This document shows positions 35,645 through 45,522 of a DNA stretch of 64,000 nucleotides, piece after piece (within the stretch, counting starts at the first letter, position 1; every line of letters begins with the position of its first letter). The notes below the pieces were generated by a model. It ran no database searches and was not told the origin of the DNA. It saw only the letters and a list, made by a program, of their open reading frames with translations. Source of the DNA: Verrucomicrobiota bacterium (GTDB lineage Bacteria > Verrucomicrobiota > Verrucomicrobiia > Limisphaerales > PALSA-1396); assembly GCA_016200005.1 (NCBI GenBank), contig JACQFP010000022.1, forward strand, positions 186,001 to 250,000. Reading direction: 5' to 3'. The position numbers and the translations under genes are program-made.

Positions 35645-38215
35645 TCAAGGTTTGTCTGGCTTGACGACCGAAATCACCATCGACTTCGGTTTCAAGTATT
35701 TGTTCGCCACGGTCTTCACGCCCTCTAATGTCACGGCCTCGTAATGAGCGTCTTCATTGTCGCAGTGGGCGTAGCCCAGCCCGTAGAGTTCATCCAGCGC
35801 GGTAGTCATGGCGAAGCCGCCCAAGTCTTGCCGCGCGATTTTCTTTTGGCCGATGATTTTGGCCTTCGCGCGTTTCAGTTCTTCCTCCGTCAATCCTTCA
35901 GCGCGCAATAGCGCCGCCTCCTTTAATAATTCCTGCTCGACCTGCCTGACTTTGGCCGGCTCGGTGCCGACGTAGAACGCAAAATAACCAGGAACAAGCC
36001 CAAGGAAATTCTGCGCGCCGACGTAATAGGCCAGTCCAAGCTTCTCCCGGATGCGGAGAAACAGCCGTGAGCCGAGGTCGCTGCATGCCTCCTGCAACAG
36101 TTCAAGCGCGTAACGGTTGGAATCGTGGACGGTCGCGCCGGTAAATCCGATCAGCAACACGGCTTGCTTCTTGTCGCGGGTTTCGGTGACACGTTTGATT
36201 TCTTTGAGCGGTTTGGCTTTGGGAGATTCACCTGACGTGGTGTCACCCTTTTTCCATTTGCCGAGAAGTTTTTCGACGGCGACTTTGACGTCGGAGGTTT
36301 TCACGTCGCCATAGATGGCGAGCACGGAGTTGTTGGGTCTGACCAGCTTTTCGTGAAACGCGCGCAGGTCGTTGGCCTTGATTTTTTGGACACTCTCTTC
36401 GGTGCCGAGTGAATCGAGGCCGTAACTAACCTGGCCGAAAAGCGCGCGGCGCATCGCCTTGGCCCCGCTTTGAAGCAAATTGTCGCGCTGCGCCTTGATG
36501 CCGGCCAGTTGAATCTGGCGCTCACGTTCGAGGGCAGACGCGGGAAACGTCGGGTTCAGCAGCACATCCGTCAAAAGCTTCAAACCCATGACGAAATCCT
36601 CGCTCAATACTTCTGCGTTCACGCCGAAACTGTTGTTGCCGCCGTAAGTGTCGATGCTGCCGCCGAGCGTTTCGATCTCGGTTGCGATGTCTTCGGCCGA
36701 GCGCGTCTTAGTGCCCTTGAGGAGCAACTTGCCGGTCAGTTGGGTCAGGCCATTATTCGCCGGTGTTTCAGCCAGCACGCCGCCTTTGAAGACGGCGCGA
36801 AATTCCACGAACGGGAGGCGATGATTTTCCTTAACGAGCAACCGCAAGCCGTTGGAGAGTTCGAACTTTTTAATCGCATTCTCGGTGGATGATTCAACAG
36901 CTTCCGTTGGCTTGGGCGCGGTGCCGGTGGGCAACAGCGCGTAGAGCGTGCGGTTTTCGGCGGTAAGATATTCGCGGGCGACGCGTTGAAGATCGGAGGG
37001 GGTGAGGCGTTTCACAGCCGCGAGATAGCGTTCGGAAAAATTCAGATCATTGGCCGCGAGCCAGTTGCCACCGAGGTCCTGCGCCTGGCCGGTCATGGTC
37101 TTGCGGGTCGCGAGTGTGCCGGCGGTGAATTGCTTGACGGCTTTGGAAAGTTCCTTGGCGGAGACCGGCTTCGCCTTCATCTTCTCTAATTCCGCCTGCA
37201 TGGCATCACGGGCGGCGCTGAATTTGTCCGCGTCAACCAGCGCGCTCATGCCAAACAGGCCGGGGTCGCCGGGATTATAAGTCCAGGCGTCCACTGAATT
37301 GACGAGGCCTTTCTTCTCGCGCACTTCCTGGTAAAGACGCGAACTACGGCCATTGCCGAGCAACGTGGCCAGCACGTCTAGCGCGGGAATGTCGGGATGC
37401 CGGATGTCTGGAATATGCCAGCTAAAATGAAAGTGGCCGAGTTCGATGGGCGCTTCTTCGATGACTTCGCGCGGCGCGGTTTGTTTCGGTTCTGCGGGAA
37501 GAACGGCAGGAGGCAGCGACCGGGCCTTGGATTTCTCGTAAGCCTGCTTGATCTGTCCGGCGATCTCGTCCGGCTTTATGTCGCCGGCGATGATGTAGAA
37601 AACATTGTTGGGAACATATTTCTCGCGGTAGTAAGTGAGAATATCATCCGGCTTGAGTTCATTGTAGATGTCTGGGTAGCCGATGACGGTGAACCGATAC
37701 GGGCTTTTGGTGTAAGCGGTTTCGAACAATCGGCGACTGGAGCGGCGACCGGGATCGTCCTGGTTCATGTCCATTTCGCGGAGGATGACTTGTTTCTCCT
37801 TGGCCATTTCGTCGGCGGGCAGGGTGGCGTGCTGCATGATGTCGCACAAAATATCGATGGCGACCTTTGCGCCGGTGTTCGGTACGTCGATGTGATAAAC
37901 CGTGCGGTCAAATGAAGTGTACGCGTTCATGTAACCACCGGCGTCCTGCACTTCCTGGTCGATCCGGCTGCCGGGCCGTGTGGTCGTGCCCTTGAAGAGC
38001 ATGTGTTCGAGCACGTGCGACATACCGGCGCCGAGCCACTTGCCCTCATTGACGCTGCCGGCTTTGCACCAGGCTTGTGCGGAAACTACCGGCGCGCTGT
38101 GATCTTCGCGGATAATTATGGTGAGGCCATTGTCGAGTGTGGTGACGCGCACGCCGGATGGCGTGGCGGGAATGGTGGACTTGTTTTCCGTGGCTTTCAA
38201 GGCAGAGGTGATCAT
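35645..38215 (-). CDS. M16-family zinc peptidase (two fused halves)
   Basis: 856 residues. The N-terminal half has the inverted zinc motif HVLEH (H67, E70, H71) in GAGMSHVLEHMLFKGT and the downstream acidic region EKQVILREMDMNQ that supplies the third ligand. The second half repeats the fold (NGLRLLVKENHRLPFVEFRA, LTQLTGKLLLKGTKTRSAED) without the zinc motif, as in pitrilysin-like clam-shaped peptidases with one active half. No signal peptide is obvious at this start (MITSALKATENK). Its substrates would be peptides small enough to enter the chamber. Confidence 0.93.
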   Translation of the reverse strand: MITSALKATENKSTIPATPSGVRVTTLDNGLTIIIREDHSAPVVSAQAWCKAGSVNEGKWLGAGMSHVLEHMLFKGTTTRPGSRIDQEVQDAGGYMNAYTSFDRTVYHIDVPNTGAKVAIDILCDIMQHATLPADEMAKEKQVILREMDMNQDDPGRRSSRRLFETAYTKSPYRFTVIGYPDIYNELKPDDILTYYREKYVPNNVFYIIAGDIKPDEIAGQIKQAYEKSKARSLPPAVLPAEPKQTAPREVIEEAPIELGHFHFSWHIPDIRHPDIPALDVLATLLGNGRSSRLYQEVREKKGLVNSVDAWTYNPGDPGLFGMSALVDADKFSAARDAMQAELEKMKAKPVSAKELSKAVKQFTAGTLATRKTMTGQAQDLGGNWLAANDLNFSERYLAAVKRLTPSDLQRVAREYLTAENRTLYALLPTGTAPKPTEAVESSTENAIKKFELSNGLRLLVKENHRLPFVEFRAVFKGGVLAETPANNGLTQLTGKLLLKGTKTRSAEDIATEIETLGGSIDTYGGNNSFGVNAEVLSEDFVMGLKLLTDVLLNPTFPASALERERQIQLAGIKAQRDNLLQSGAKAMRRALFGQVSYGLDSLGTEESVQKIKANDLRAFHEKLVRPNNSVLAIYGDVKTSDVKVAVEKLLGKWKKGDTTSGESPKAKPLKEIKRVTETRDKKQAVLLIGFTGATVHDSNRYALELLQEACSDLGSRLFLRIREKLGLAYYVGAQNFLGLVPGYFAFYVGTEPAKVRQVEQELLKEAALLRAEGLTEEELKRAKAKIIGQKKIARQDLGGFAMTTALDELYGLGYAHCDNEDAHYEAVTLEGVKTVANKYLKPKSMVISVVKPDKP

Positions 38216-38268
38216 AAGAACAAACTAGGGCCGGTTGGCAAAGCGAAACACATTCCTAGGCCACGCCA

Positions 38269-38721
38269 TCAAGCCTGCGTCGGTTTGCTGTCGGAAATCC
38301 GAGCCGGTCGGCTGTCGAGTTTGGGCGCGACTTTCTTTTCCGTCGGCAAGAAAGGTAAGTGGAACGCCTCCTTGAAATCGTAACCGCCTTTGAAGTCATC
38401 GCGGCTGTCCGTCTCCGTCTTGGCCAGCAACCCGCTCTCCACCATGTTGAAAACAATTTCACCGAAATCTTCGCACGTGCGCACGCCCCATTCTTCGAAG
38501 ACGGTGAGCGCCATCGGACCGAATTCGGTCAAGGCAAACTCACGGATGCCCGCCAGCAACGCCTGACCGGTCACATGCTGGATTTTGTCCTTTGTAACTT
38601 TGCCGGATTTCTTTTGTGTGTACGCCAGCGCCTCGCGCAAGAAGTTGTAGGCGTCGCGATGGTAGCGCGGGTCGTGGGCGACAATTTTTTCCAGGACTTC
38701 CTCGAAGGTTGGAATTTGCAT
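38269..38721 (-). CDS. Minf_1886-like protein
   Basis: 150 residues from ATG at 38721 (MQIPTFEEVLEKIVAHDPRY). The core (DAYNFLREALAYTQKKSG, HVTGQALLAGIREFAL, FGPMALTVFEEWGV, DFGEIVFNMVESGLLAKTE) matches, from memory, a conserved verrucomicrobial/planctomycete family named after Minf_1886. Function unknown; all-alpha cytoplasmic protein. The tail (about 25 residues, Lys/Ser/Pro-rich) is variable. Starts five bases after the stop of a 43-residue gene, so they form a unit. Confidence 0.8.
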   Translation of the reverse strand: MQIPTFEEVLEKIVAHDPRYHRDAYNFLREALAYTQKKSGKVTKDKIQHVTGQALLAGIREFALTEFGPMALTVFEEWGVRTCEDFGEIVFNMVESGLLAKTETDSRDDFKGGYDFKEAFHLPFLPTEKKVAPKLDSRPARISDSKPTQA

Positions 38722-38726
38722 GAGTG

Positions 38727-38858
38727 TCAGGGGTTGGCTGATTGATTCATGGAGGTTGGCGGATGCGCGGCACGGTACGCCTTGACGGCCCAGCCGGTCA
38801 ACAAAAGGCCGAGCACGACGCACAACACCAACTGCTCTTGTCTGGTCAAATGAATCAC
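38727..38858 (-). CDS. 43-residue membrane peptide
   Basis: It begins at a GTG (38858) and reads VIHLTRQEQLVLCVVLGLLL, then TGWAVKAYRAAHPPTS and a short tail. It has a single transmembrane helix with LTRQEQLVL before it, a pattern I associate with small conserved verrucomicrobial proteins. Its stop is five bases before the Minf_1886-like start, which supports it being real and cotranscribed. Confidence 0.65.
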   Translation of the reverse strand: MIHLTRQEQLVLCVVLGLLLTGWAVKAYRAAHPPTSMNQSANP

Positions 38859-38939
38859 CGGCGCAGCTTAGCGCAACCGTTGGACGATGGCAATGCTGAC
38901 GAACTTGCCATCATACCAGCCTCAAAGTAGGTTGATTCC

Positions 38940-41900
38940 ATGCCGAACAAGTCGCACCGAGGCTTTGCACTCGCGCTGATCCCAGCCCTTCTGCTCGCCA
39001 TTGGCGTCGTAACCTCGCCCGCCGCCCTCGTCCTTGACGATCCGCTTCAAGGCTCCACATTGGGAACGCAGTCGGGTGGAGCGTTTGTGACTGACGGGTG
39101 GCAAGTCACAGGCCAGACGGACACGATTTATTGGCACGTGCCGACCATCACCAACGGGGCGGCCGAATTTGATGTGCGCGGTCTGTATCCGGACGAATGC
39201 CGCTCAGGCATGGCGGACAAGGTCGAACTGTTCCACATGTACGATTACACATTCAACAACGCCGACATCAATTACGCGCCCGGCTATCGCGACGACCCGT
39301 TCAAACATTTCATCCGCAAGACCGATTGCCTCGACACCGGCAGAGTGAACTCGATGGAAGTCGTTTGGCAAATCTCGCCCAACTTCACAGAACCGGATAC
39401 GGCACAACTATCGTGGGACCCGAACACGACCTATCACTTCCGCGAAGAGTGGGGACCGGACGGCGCGGGTAACGCCGTGCTGAAGGTTTATCGTGACGGC
39501 GCGTTGCTGCTGACGACTTCAGTGCCCGGCACCTGGAATCCTGTGGGGCACAGTGTGCGCATCGCGGCCAGTCCTCGTCGCGCAGCGGACTTCGGCGCGC
39601 CGATTGACGCCGTTTTCGGCAACGTGAAGGTGTGGAATTTGTCGAGCGGCGCGCCCGGCGCGCCGACGGTCACGCAACCAACGAACGACGCGACGGTGCA
39701 CTCGACGGTGGTGTTCATTCAATGGAGCGGTGACCCACACACGCTCTACGAGGTGCGGATCAATCGCGCCAACGATCCTGACTCCGCCATTGAGTGGGAC
39801 TCCGGCGAAGTCAGTTCGGACCGCAACTTCGCGTGGACTGGGTCGCTCCAAGATCAATCCACGTACTTTGTTTTCGTACGGCTGAGCGATTCGAGCAGTT
39901 GGGGACCGTGGAGCGGGAACGGGCGCGTGTTTCATGTCGATACTACAGCAGTTCCGGATGGAGCGAATCTGGTGCAGGTCAACGGGAAATCGTTACGTGA
40001 CAACAACGGGCCGTTCCTCGGCCTTGGCGCGTCATATTTTCAAGCGCTGCGTCGCGCGAAGTACGACCGCACCCGATTGAACAGCGATCTGGCGCTGCTG
40101 GCTTCGAAGGGTTTCAACTACGTGCGCATCCTTAGCATGGTGAATTGGGATGGGCTGGAGATTGCGCCCGTGAGTTTCACCAACAGCGCCGGGCATTTCG
40201 TTGCCGGTTGGCCCGATTATTGGCAACAGTTTCGCGACGTGCTCGATCTCGTGTCGGGCAACGGATTGCGCGCCGAGGTTACCGTCTTTGCCGATGCGCA
40301 GTATGTCATGCCGAGCAAAACTGCGCGACAGGCTCACCTCGACGGTATTCTGGCGAACATCACCGGTCGGGAGCATAAAATAGCTCACCTCGAAGTCGCG
40401 AACGAAGCGTGGCAGAATGGTTTTCCCGGTTCGCAAGGCGTCAGCGACCTGCGTGAGTTCGCTCAATACCTCGCCGACCACACGACTGTGCCGGTGGCCA
40501 TCACGTCCAACGATGACACCAGCAATTCCGGCATCGCTTCACTTTACAGCGGCAGCGCGGCGGATTTGGCGACGGTGCATTTCAGCCGGGACACGGGCAC
40601 GATTGAAGGCGGCTGGCTGCCGGTACGGGATTGTTATCGCGCGGGCAATTTGTCGGGCGTGCCACCGGTTACAAGTAACGAGCCAATCGGCGCCGGCTCG
40701 TCCGTCAGCACGGAGACTGATCCCATCAAGTTATGCGCCGCGGCGGTGTTCGCCTACATTGCGAATCTGCCGGCCTACGTTTACCACTCGCGCGCGGGCG
40801 TTTTCGGTTATGTGAATTGTTGTCCACCCTCGGGCGGCGAAGTGCGGTTCGAGGACACGGCTGGAATCAATGCGTATCAGTTTCTCCGCCAGATTTTGCC
40901 GCCAGACCTGGCGAGTTGGGTGCGCAACGACGGCTTGGAATCGAGCGCGCCCTTCACCGTTTTTTGCAACGGGCAGGCGAACAAGTATTGGCCGGACGTG
41001 AGCAGCCCCAGCAGCGGTTGCGACCGCAACATCGGCAGCGCGAAGGGCAAGGAGTTTGTGTGCTTCCCAATGGGAATCCTTGGCGGTGGCGTCACGCTGC
41101 AAGCGCGGCGGCCGGTGTCATTCCAGGTCCTAAATCCTTTGACTGGAGCGGTCGTTTACAACTATGCACTTGGCACCGGCAGCCAGGTGACACTGCCGCA
41201 AGGTCCGGGCGCTTACCTTCTCAAGGGCACTTTTCTGGACGTGGACAATCCGTGCCATCCGTGGACGCAATTCCTGGACGGTTCCAGCCTGCCCGCTTCG
41301 CCCTGGCAACCCTACCAGGGAGGCGTGGGCGGAGGGACTCTCATTGTAAATTTTCTCGACCCGGACAGCGGAGCAACAAACCAGGCACTGCGGATCAATT
41401 CCGGATCAGGTGTCAACGAGTGGTTCGTTGGCGCGTTTCCCACGGACGAATGGGCGGTCGGGGCGCGCTTCCGGCTCGCGGCTTACAGTCCCGCGGGCAG
41501 AGAGGACCTGTTGTGTTTGACCACCTACTCGACATCCATGTCTCCGGGGCCGGCGCCCGCCATCACGCTCGTGGATGGACGTTACAAACTCTGGAACTAC
41601 GTGAGCGCGAATACCGAGATCATGGACCTCGGCGCCGTGGACGCGAAATTCCACACCGTTTACATCGGGGCGCGGAAAGACGGGAAAGTGATGTTGTGGT
41701 GGGACGGCAAGCTGGCTTTTGACGGCATGGCACCGCTGGTCAATCCGTTCAGTGGATATGTCGAATGGGGCAGCGGCTCGTGGCAGTATGACGCGACGAC
41801 CACCGTGGACTTCGACTGGATTGTTTATGGCGACATTTGCAACCTCCCGCAATTGCTGAAAGTTAAACTCACTGGAAACAACCTTGTGCTCTCCTGGCCA

Positions 41901-42053
41901 ACCAACGCGCTTGGTTTCGCGCTTCAGTCAACCACCAGCCTTTCATCGCCCAACTGGACGAACGTTACGAATACCGTCGGGGTCGTCAATTCCAACAATA
42001 TGGTTACTAACGGGCTAACGGGATTTAGCCGGTACTTCCGTTTGCAACGATAG
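38940..42053 (+). CDS. large secreted protein with glycosidase-like domain
   Basis: 1037 residues. A signal peptide (GFALALIPALLLAIGVVTSP) is followed by a jelly-roll domain (about 30-230), a fibronectin-like domain (APTVTQPTNDATVHSTVVFI), then a barrel domain of glycoside-hydrolase type (about 345-630): FLGLGASYFQALRRAKYDR, GFNYVRILSMVNWDG and HLEVANEAW, where E of NEAW is in the position of the acid/base residue of clan A enzymes. The second catalytic Glu was not assigned. A C-terminal beta domain (TGNNLVLSWPTNALGFALQS) similar to other secreted proteins here closes it. Probably acts on an external polysaccharide. Confidence 0.75.
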   Translation: MPNKSHRGFALALIPALLLAIGVVTSPAALVLDDPLQGSTLGTQSGGAFVTDGWQVTGQTDTIYWHVPTITNGAAEFDVRGLYPDECRSGMADKVELFHMYDYTFNNADINYAPGYRDDPFKHFIRKTDCLDTGRVNSMEVVWQISPNFTEPDTAQLSWDPNTTYHFREEWGPDGAGNAVLKVYRDGALLLTTSVPGTWNPVGHSVRIAASPRRAADFGAPIDAVFGNVKVWNLSSGAPGAPTVTQPTNDATVHSTVVFIQWSGDPHTLYEVRINRANDPDSAIEWDSGEVSSDRNFAWTGSLQDQSTYFVFVRLSDSSSWGPWSGNGRVFHVDTTAVPDGANLVQVNGKSLRDNNGPFLGLGASYFQALRRAKYDRTRLNSDLALLASKGFNYVRILSMVNWDGLEIAPVSFTNSAGHFVAGWPDYWQQFRDVLDLVSGNGLRAEVTVFADAQYVMPSKTARQAHLDGILANITGREHKIAHLEVANEAWQNGFPGSQGVSDLREFAQYLADHTTVPVAITSNDDTSNSGIASLYSGSAADLATVHFSRDTGTIEGGWLPVRDCYRAGNLSGVPPVTSNEPIGAGSSVSTETDPIKLCAAAVFAYIANLPAYVYHSRAGVFGYVNCCPPSGGEVRFEDTAGINAYQFLRQILPPDLASWVRNDGLESSAPFTVFCNGQANKYWPDVSSPSSGCDRNIGSAKGKEFVCFPMGILGGGVTLQARRPVSFQVLNPLTGAVVYNYALGTGSQVTLPQGPGAYLLKGTFLDVDNPCHPWTQFLDGSSLPASPWQPYQGGVGGGTLIVNFLDPDSGATNQALRINSGSGVNEWFVGAFPTDEWAVGARFRLAAYSPAGREDLLCLTTYSTSMSPGPAPAITLVDGRYKLWNYVSANTEIMDLGAVDAKFHTVYIGARKDGKVMLWWDGKLAFDGMAPLVNPFSGYVEWGSGSWQYDATTTVDFDWIVYGDICNLPQLLKVKLTGNNLVLSWPTNALGFALQSTTSLSSPNWTNVTNTVGVVNSNNMVTNGLTGFSRYFRLQR

Positions 42054-42136
42054 TCCGCTCGTCGGAATCGTGAGTCACGAGACTCGGTGTTCCCCCACAG
42101 CGACAACGCCTCGACTAACTTGCCTCGATGAAGCGG

Positions 42137-42694
42137 CTACCCTTCTCGACTAATTTCGCGATACAGCCAGGCACGGGCGTGGGTCCAGTAATACTTGGCG
42201 GTGCGCGGGGAAATGCCGAGCACTTCCGCTGCTTCCTCGTTCGTCATGCCGACGAAGTAACGCAGCTTCACCAGTTCCGCTTCGACTTTGTATTCGGCGG
42301 CAAGCTTGTCGAGCGCCTCGTTGACGGCGAGCAACTGGTCGTCATCGCTTGGAGACGCGAGATCCACTTTTGCAACGTCCACGCGCTGCTGATCGCCGCC
42401 GTGGCGGATGGCACGCTTGCGCCGGGCGCGTTCGATGAGAATGCGCCGCATGGCCTCGGCGGCGGCGGCGAAGAAGTGAGCGCGGCCATCCCACTTTTGA
42501 TTTTCGTTGCCGACCAGGCGCAGCCAGGCTTCGTGAACGAGCGCGGTGGGTTGCAAGGTTTGTCCCGCCGCTTCGTTCGCCATCTTGTGCGCGGCCAGGC
42601 GTCTTAGCTCTTCATAGACCAGCGGCAGCAATTGATCCGCGGCCGTGGGATCGCCTTGTTGGGCTGCCTCAAGGATGCGCGTTACGTCGCTCAC
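42137..42694 (-). CDS. ECF-type RNA polymerase sigma factor
   Basis: 185 residues of the ECF subfamily often found beside Ser/Thr kinases in Planctomycetes, Verrucomicrobia and Acidobacteria. Region 2: LLPLVYEELRRLAAHKMANE, LVHEAWLRLVG, HFFAAAAEAMRRILIERARR. Region 4: VKLRYFVGMTNEEAAEVLGI, SPRTAKYYWTHARAWL. No anti-sigma gene adjoins it. Control of such sigma factors by a kinase is known for related groups; the kinase at 49273 on the same strand is a candidate partner (inference). Confidence 0.93.
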   Translation of the reverse strand: MSDVTRILEAAQQGDPTAADQLLPLVYEELRRLAAHKMANEAAGQTLQPTALVHEAWLRLVGNENQKWDGRAHFFAAAAEAMRRILIERARRKRAIRHGGDQQRVDVAKVDLASPSDDDQLLAVNEALDKLAAEYKVEAELVKLRYFVGMTNEEAAEVLGISPRTAKYYWTHARAWLYREISREG

Positions 42695-42750
42695 ATGCTC
42701 CAGAATAGCGGAGAAAAAATCGGCGACAACCCGAAACAGTCAAAGAACTC

Positions 42751-42841
42751 GTAGCAGCCGACGTAAGGCTCATTCTGAAAATGCGGAGTGCGAAATGCGA
42801 AACGCAGAATGAAGTCAGAGCCTCGTTACCTCGGCTGCTAC
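42751..42841. repeat. palindromic element family A, copy A2
   Basis: GTAGCAGCCGACGTAAGG and CCTCGGCTGCTAC arms (right arm slightly changed), with a loop of GCGAAAT-like heptamers. Intergenic, between the FG-GAP gene and the ECF sigma gene. Confidence 0.88.
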
Positions 42842-42854
42842 AATCTTAACTTTT

Positions 42855-45515
42855 TCACGGTTGCACCGTGCGGTAGAAGGCGGCGCCGGGCGGCGGGGAG
42901 GTTTCGTGATATTCGAGGAGGCCGGAGGCGGGCGCGGAGTTCGTGACGAGGGCGGACCACGGGCCGGTCACGCTGGGGGCGCGTTGCAATTGGTAGGTGA
43001 CATTGGAGCGACCTGCGATGTTGATGAAGAAGCCGCTATTACCGTCCGGTACGAGAGTGAGCGTAGGTGGCGGGCCGAAGCCGGTGAAGATGTAGGCTGC
43101 GCCGGACTCAGAGGCACTGTTGTTGCTCTGGTCGCCGTTGACCCCGGTGGCGTTGCTGGAGTCACCCCAAGCCCCGACCACCACCGTGTCGCCCGACACC
43201 GCTCCAGCGTAGAACAGTCCGCTGCCGTTGGAGGCTTTGAGATACGCCTGCTGGGTCCAGGTTGTCCCGTTGCGCACAAAGACGTAGGCCGCGCCGGAGT
43301 TTTGGACGCTGTTGTCGCTCTGGTTGCCGTTCACTCCGCTGGCGTTGCTGTCCTCCGAATACGCCCCGATCACCACCGTGTCGCCCGATACCGACACCGG
43401 ATCGCCGAAGTTGTCACCTGCATCGGTGTTGGAAGCTTTGAGATACGCCTGTTGGGTCCAGGTGGTCCCGCTGCGCACGAAGACGTAGGCCGCGCCGGAG
43501 TCTGTGGCGCCGTTGTCGCTCTGGTTGCCATTCACCCCGGTGGCGCTGCTGTCCTCCCCGTTCGCTCCGATCACCACCGTGTCGCCTGACACCGCTACCG
43601 AAACACCAAACCGATCACCACTGTACGGGTCGTAAGGGGGATTGCCTTCTGCGTTCGAAGCTTTGAGATATGCCTGCTGGCTCCAGGTTGTTCCATTGCG
43701 CACAAAGACGTAGGCTGCGCCGGATTGCGGCGCGTTATTGTCGCTCTGGTTGCCATTGACCACGGTGGCGCTGCTGGCTTCCCCATCCGCCCCAATCACC
43801 ACCGTGTCGCCCGACACTGCCACCGAGATGCCGAAGCGGTCACCCGCCTCCGCGTTGGAGGCTTTGAGATAGGCCTGCTGGGTCCAGGTCGTGCCGTTGC
43901 GCACGAAGACGTAGGCCGCGCCGGAGTTATTCGCGCTGTTGTTGCTCCCGACGCCGTCCACCCCGGTGGCGTTACTGGCCTCTCCAAGTGCCCCAACCAC
44001 CACTGTATCGCCCGACACCGACACCGATGAACCGAACCTGTAGAAAACATTGTTCGCGACGGTGGTGGAGGCTTTGAGATAGGCCTGCTGGCTCCAGGTC
44101 GTTCCGTTGCGCACGAAGACATAGGCTGCGCCGGCATACCAGACGCTGTTGTTGCTCTGGTCGCCGTTCACCCCAGTGGCATTGCTGCCTTCCGCCGGCG
44201 CCCCGACCACCACCGTGTCGCCCGACACCGCAACTGAACTGCCGAAACCGTCACGCAGGCCGGTATTGGAGGCTTTGAGATAGGCTTGCTGGGTCCAAGT
44301 TGTCCCGCTGCGCACGAAGACGTAGGCCGCGCCGGAACTATAAGCGCTGTTGTCGCTCTGATCACCGTCCACCCCGGTGGCGTTGCTGGATTCGTAATAC
44401 GCCCCGACCACAACCGTGTCGCCCGACACCGCAACCGAACCGCCGAAGTCGTCATACGCACCGGTGTTGGAGGCTTTGAGATAGGCTTGCTGGGCGATGG
44501 GGTCAATGGTCAGCGGGTAGCGCGCGCCGCGTTCGTCAATGGCGAGACGGAGAACGGCCGTCGTCTCAATCAATCCGCCCGTAGCAGCCGACGTGAGTCG
44601 GCTCTGACCTTGCTGCGAGAAAGAATGAGCGGACTCACGTCCGCTGCTACCTGGTGCTGGCTCGAAGTGCGCGGGAAGTTTCCGCCCGTCGGCATCGCGC
44701 ACGGTCAACTCCGAGTAGGTCAGGGCTGCCGCGCCTTGCGCATCCACGAAGCGCACGCCGCGTCCGTCCGCCTGCACTTCCGGACGCAACCCGCCGCGCA
44801 CCGCGAGGGTGAAGGTGAGGGGAGTCAGTTCCTCGCCCGTAGCAGCCGACGTGAGTCGGCTCTGATCTTCCGGCCTTTCAGAATGAGCGGACTGACGTCC
44901 GCTGCTACGCGCCTCAAGGAGAACGGGTCGCTCGCGCACGGTGAAGCCGTGTTCCAAGCCGTGCCGGTCGTTCACGAACCATTCCTGCAACGTGGCACCC
45001 CAATCGTAAGTCACGCGTGGGCCGACCGTGTTCACGTGGGGATTGCCGCTGACGGCGCGTTCACTGCCGGCGAAACCGTAGCTCTGGAGTTCCAATCCCC
45101 ATTGCCAGGTCCCCGTTGCCATGCTCTCCGTAGCAGCCGACGTGAGAAGGCTCTGATCAATTTCGGATTTCGGGTTTCGGGTTTCGGATTTTTCAGAGTG
45201 AGCCTCCTCACGTCGGCTGCTACGAGGCTCAGGCTGAACAATGAACCCACGGCCATCAAAGCGGGTCTGCCATTGCTGGCCGGGATTGCGCGCCTGATAC
45301 CCGCCGTCCACGGCGAAGGCGGCGTGGCGCTGCTGCTCATATTGCTGGCGGATGCTGGACCACTCCGGCGCGCTCAGACCCTCCGGCACGGCGTCGGGCG
45401 AGGCGAGCTTTTGCGGGCGACCCGATTGAGTGGGCGCGGCCCAGACCGTTGGTGAAAGGAGCGTCGCCACCAGCAGCGCGGCGCCGACCAACGGAGCAGA
45501 CAGTTTTGTGTTCAT
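42855..45515 (-). CDS. secreted FG-GAP repeat protein
   Basis: 886 residues with signal peptide (LVGAALLVATLLSPTVWAA), an N-terminal motif SGRPQKLASPDAV shared with the LRR protein upstream, a beta-rich region, and seven repeats of about 65-75 residues (QQAYLKASN ... FGGSVAVSGDTVVVGA ... SGAAYVFVRNGTTW) of FG-GAP/integrin-alpha type that fold as a seven-bladed propeller. The last 90 residues are a C-terminal beta domain. Three family A elements (A3, A4, A5) are read in frame in the N-terminal half, each as SSxRxxAHS...LTSAATG. It is probably surface-exposed. It starts seven bases after the stop of the LRR gene, so the two form an operon. Confidence 0.85.
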   Translation of the reverse strand: MNTKLSAPLVGAALLVATLLSPTVWAAPTQSGRPQKLASPDAVPEGLSAPEWSSIRQQYEQQRHAAFAVDGGYQARNPGQQWQTRFDGRGFIVQPEPRSSRREEAHSEKSETRNPKSEIDQSLLTSAATESMATGTWQWGLELQSYGFAGSERAVSGNPHVNTVGPRVTYDWGATLQEWFVNDRHGLEHGFTVRERPVLLEARSSGRQSAHSERPEDQSRLTSAATGEELTPLTFTLAVRGGLRPEVQADGRGVRFVDAQGAAALTYSELTVRDADGRKLPAHFEPAPGSSGRESAHSFSQQGQSRLTSAATGGLIETTAVLRLAIDERGARYPLTIDPIAQQAYLKASNTGAYDDFGGSVAVSGDTVVVGAYYESSNATGVDGDQSDNSAYSSGAAYVFVRSGTTWTQQAYLKASNTGLRDGFGSSVAVSGDTVVVGAPAEGSNATGVNGDQSNNSVWYAGAAYVFVRNGTTWSQQAYLKASTTVANNVFYRFGSSVSVSGDTVVVGALGEASNATGVDGVGSNNSANNSGAAYVFVRNGTTWTQQAYLKASNAEAGDRFGISVAVSGDTVVIGADGEASSATVVNGNQSDNNAPQSGAAYVFVRNGTTWSQQAYLKASNAEGNPPYDPYSGDRFGVSVAVSGDTVVIGANGEDSSATGVNGNQSDNGATDSGAAYVFVRSGTTWTQQAYLKASNTDAGDNFGDPVSVSGDTVVIGAYSEDSNASGVNGNQSDNSVQNSGAAYVFVRNGTTWTQQAYLKASNGSGLFYAGAVSGDTVVVGAWGDSSNATGVNGDQSNNSASESGAAYIFTGFGPPPTLTLVPDGNSGFFINIAGRSNVTYQLQRAPSVTGPWSALVTNSAPASGLLEYHETSPPPGAAFYRTVQP
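44581..44650. repeat. palindromic element family A, copy A3
   Basis: GTAGCAGCCGACGTGAGTCG left arm and ACGTCCGCTGCTAC right end; in frame inside the FG-GAP gene. Confidence 0.92.
44839..44908. repeat. palindromic element family A, copy A4
   Basis: Same length (70 bp) and arms as A3, different loop; in frame inside the FG-GAP gene. Confidence 0.92.
45130..45223. repeat. palindromic element family A, copy A5
   Basis: 94 bp, same length as A1 and the same ATCCGAA-type heptamer loop, in the opposite orientation on the plus strand; in frame inside the FG-GAP gene. Confidence 0.92.
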
Positions 45516-45522
45516 ATTTCGT

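Noticed and set aside
43080-44500. Regularly spaced repeats that could be mistaken for a CRISPR array
   Set aside because: The units are coding FG-GAP repeats of about 200 bases with similar, not unique, spacers, and no cas genes are present.
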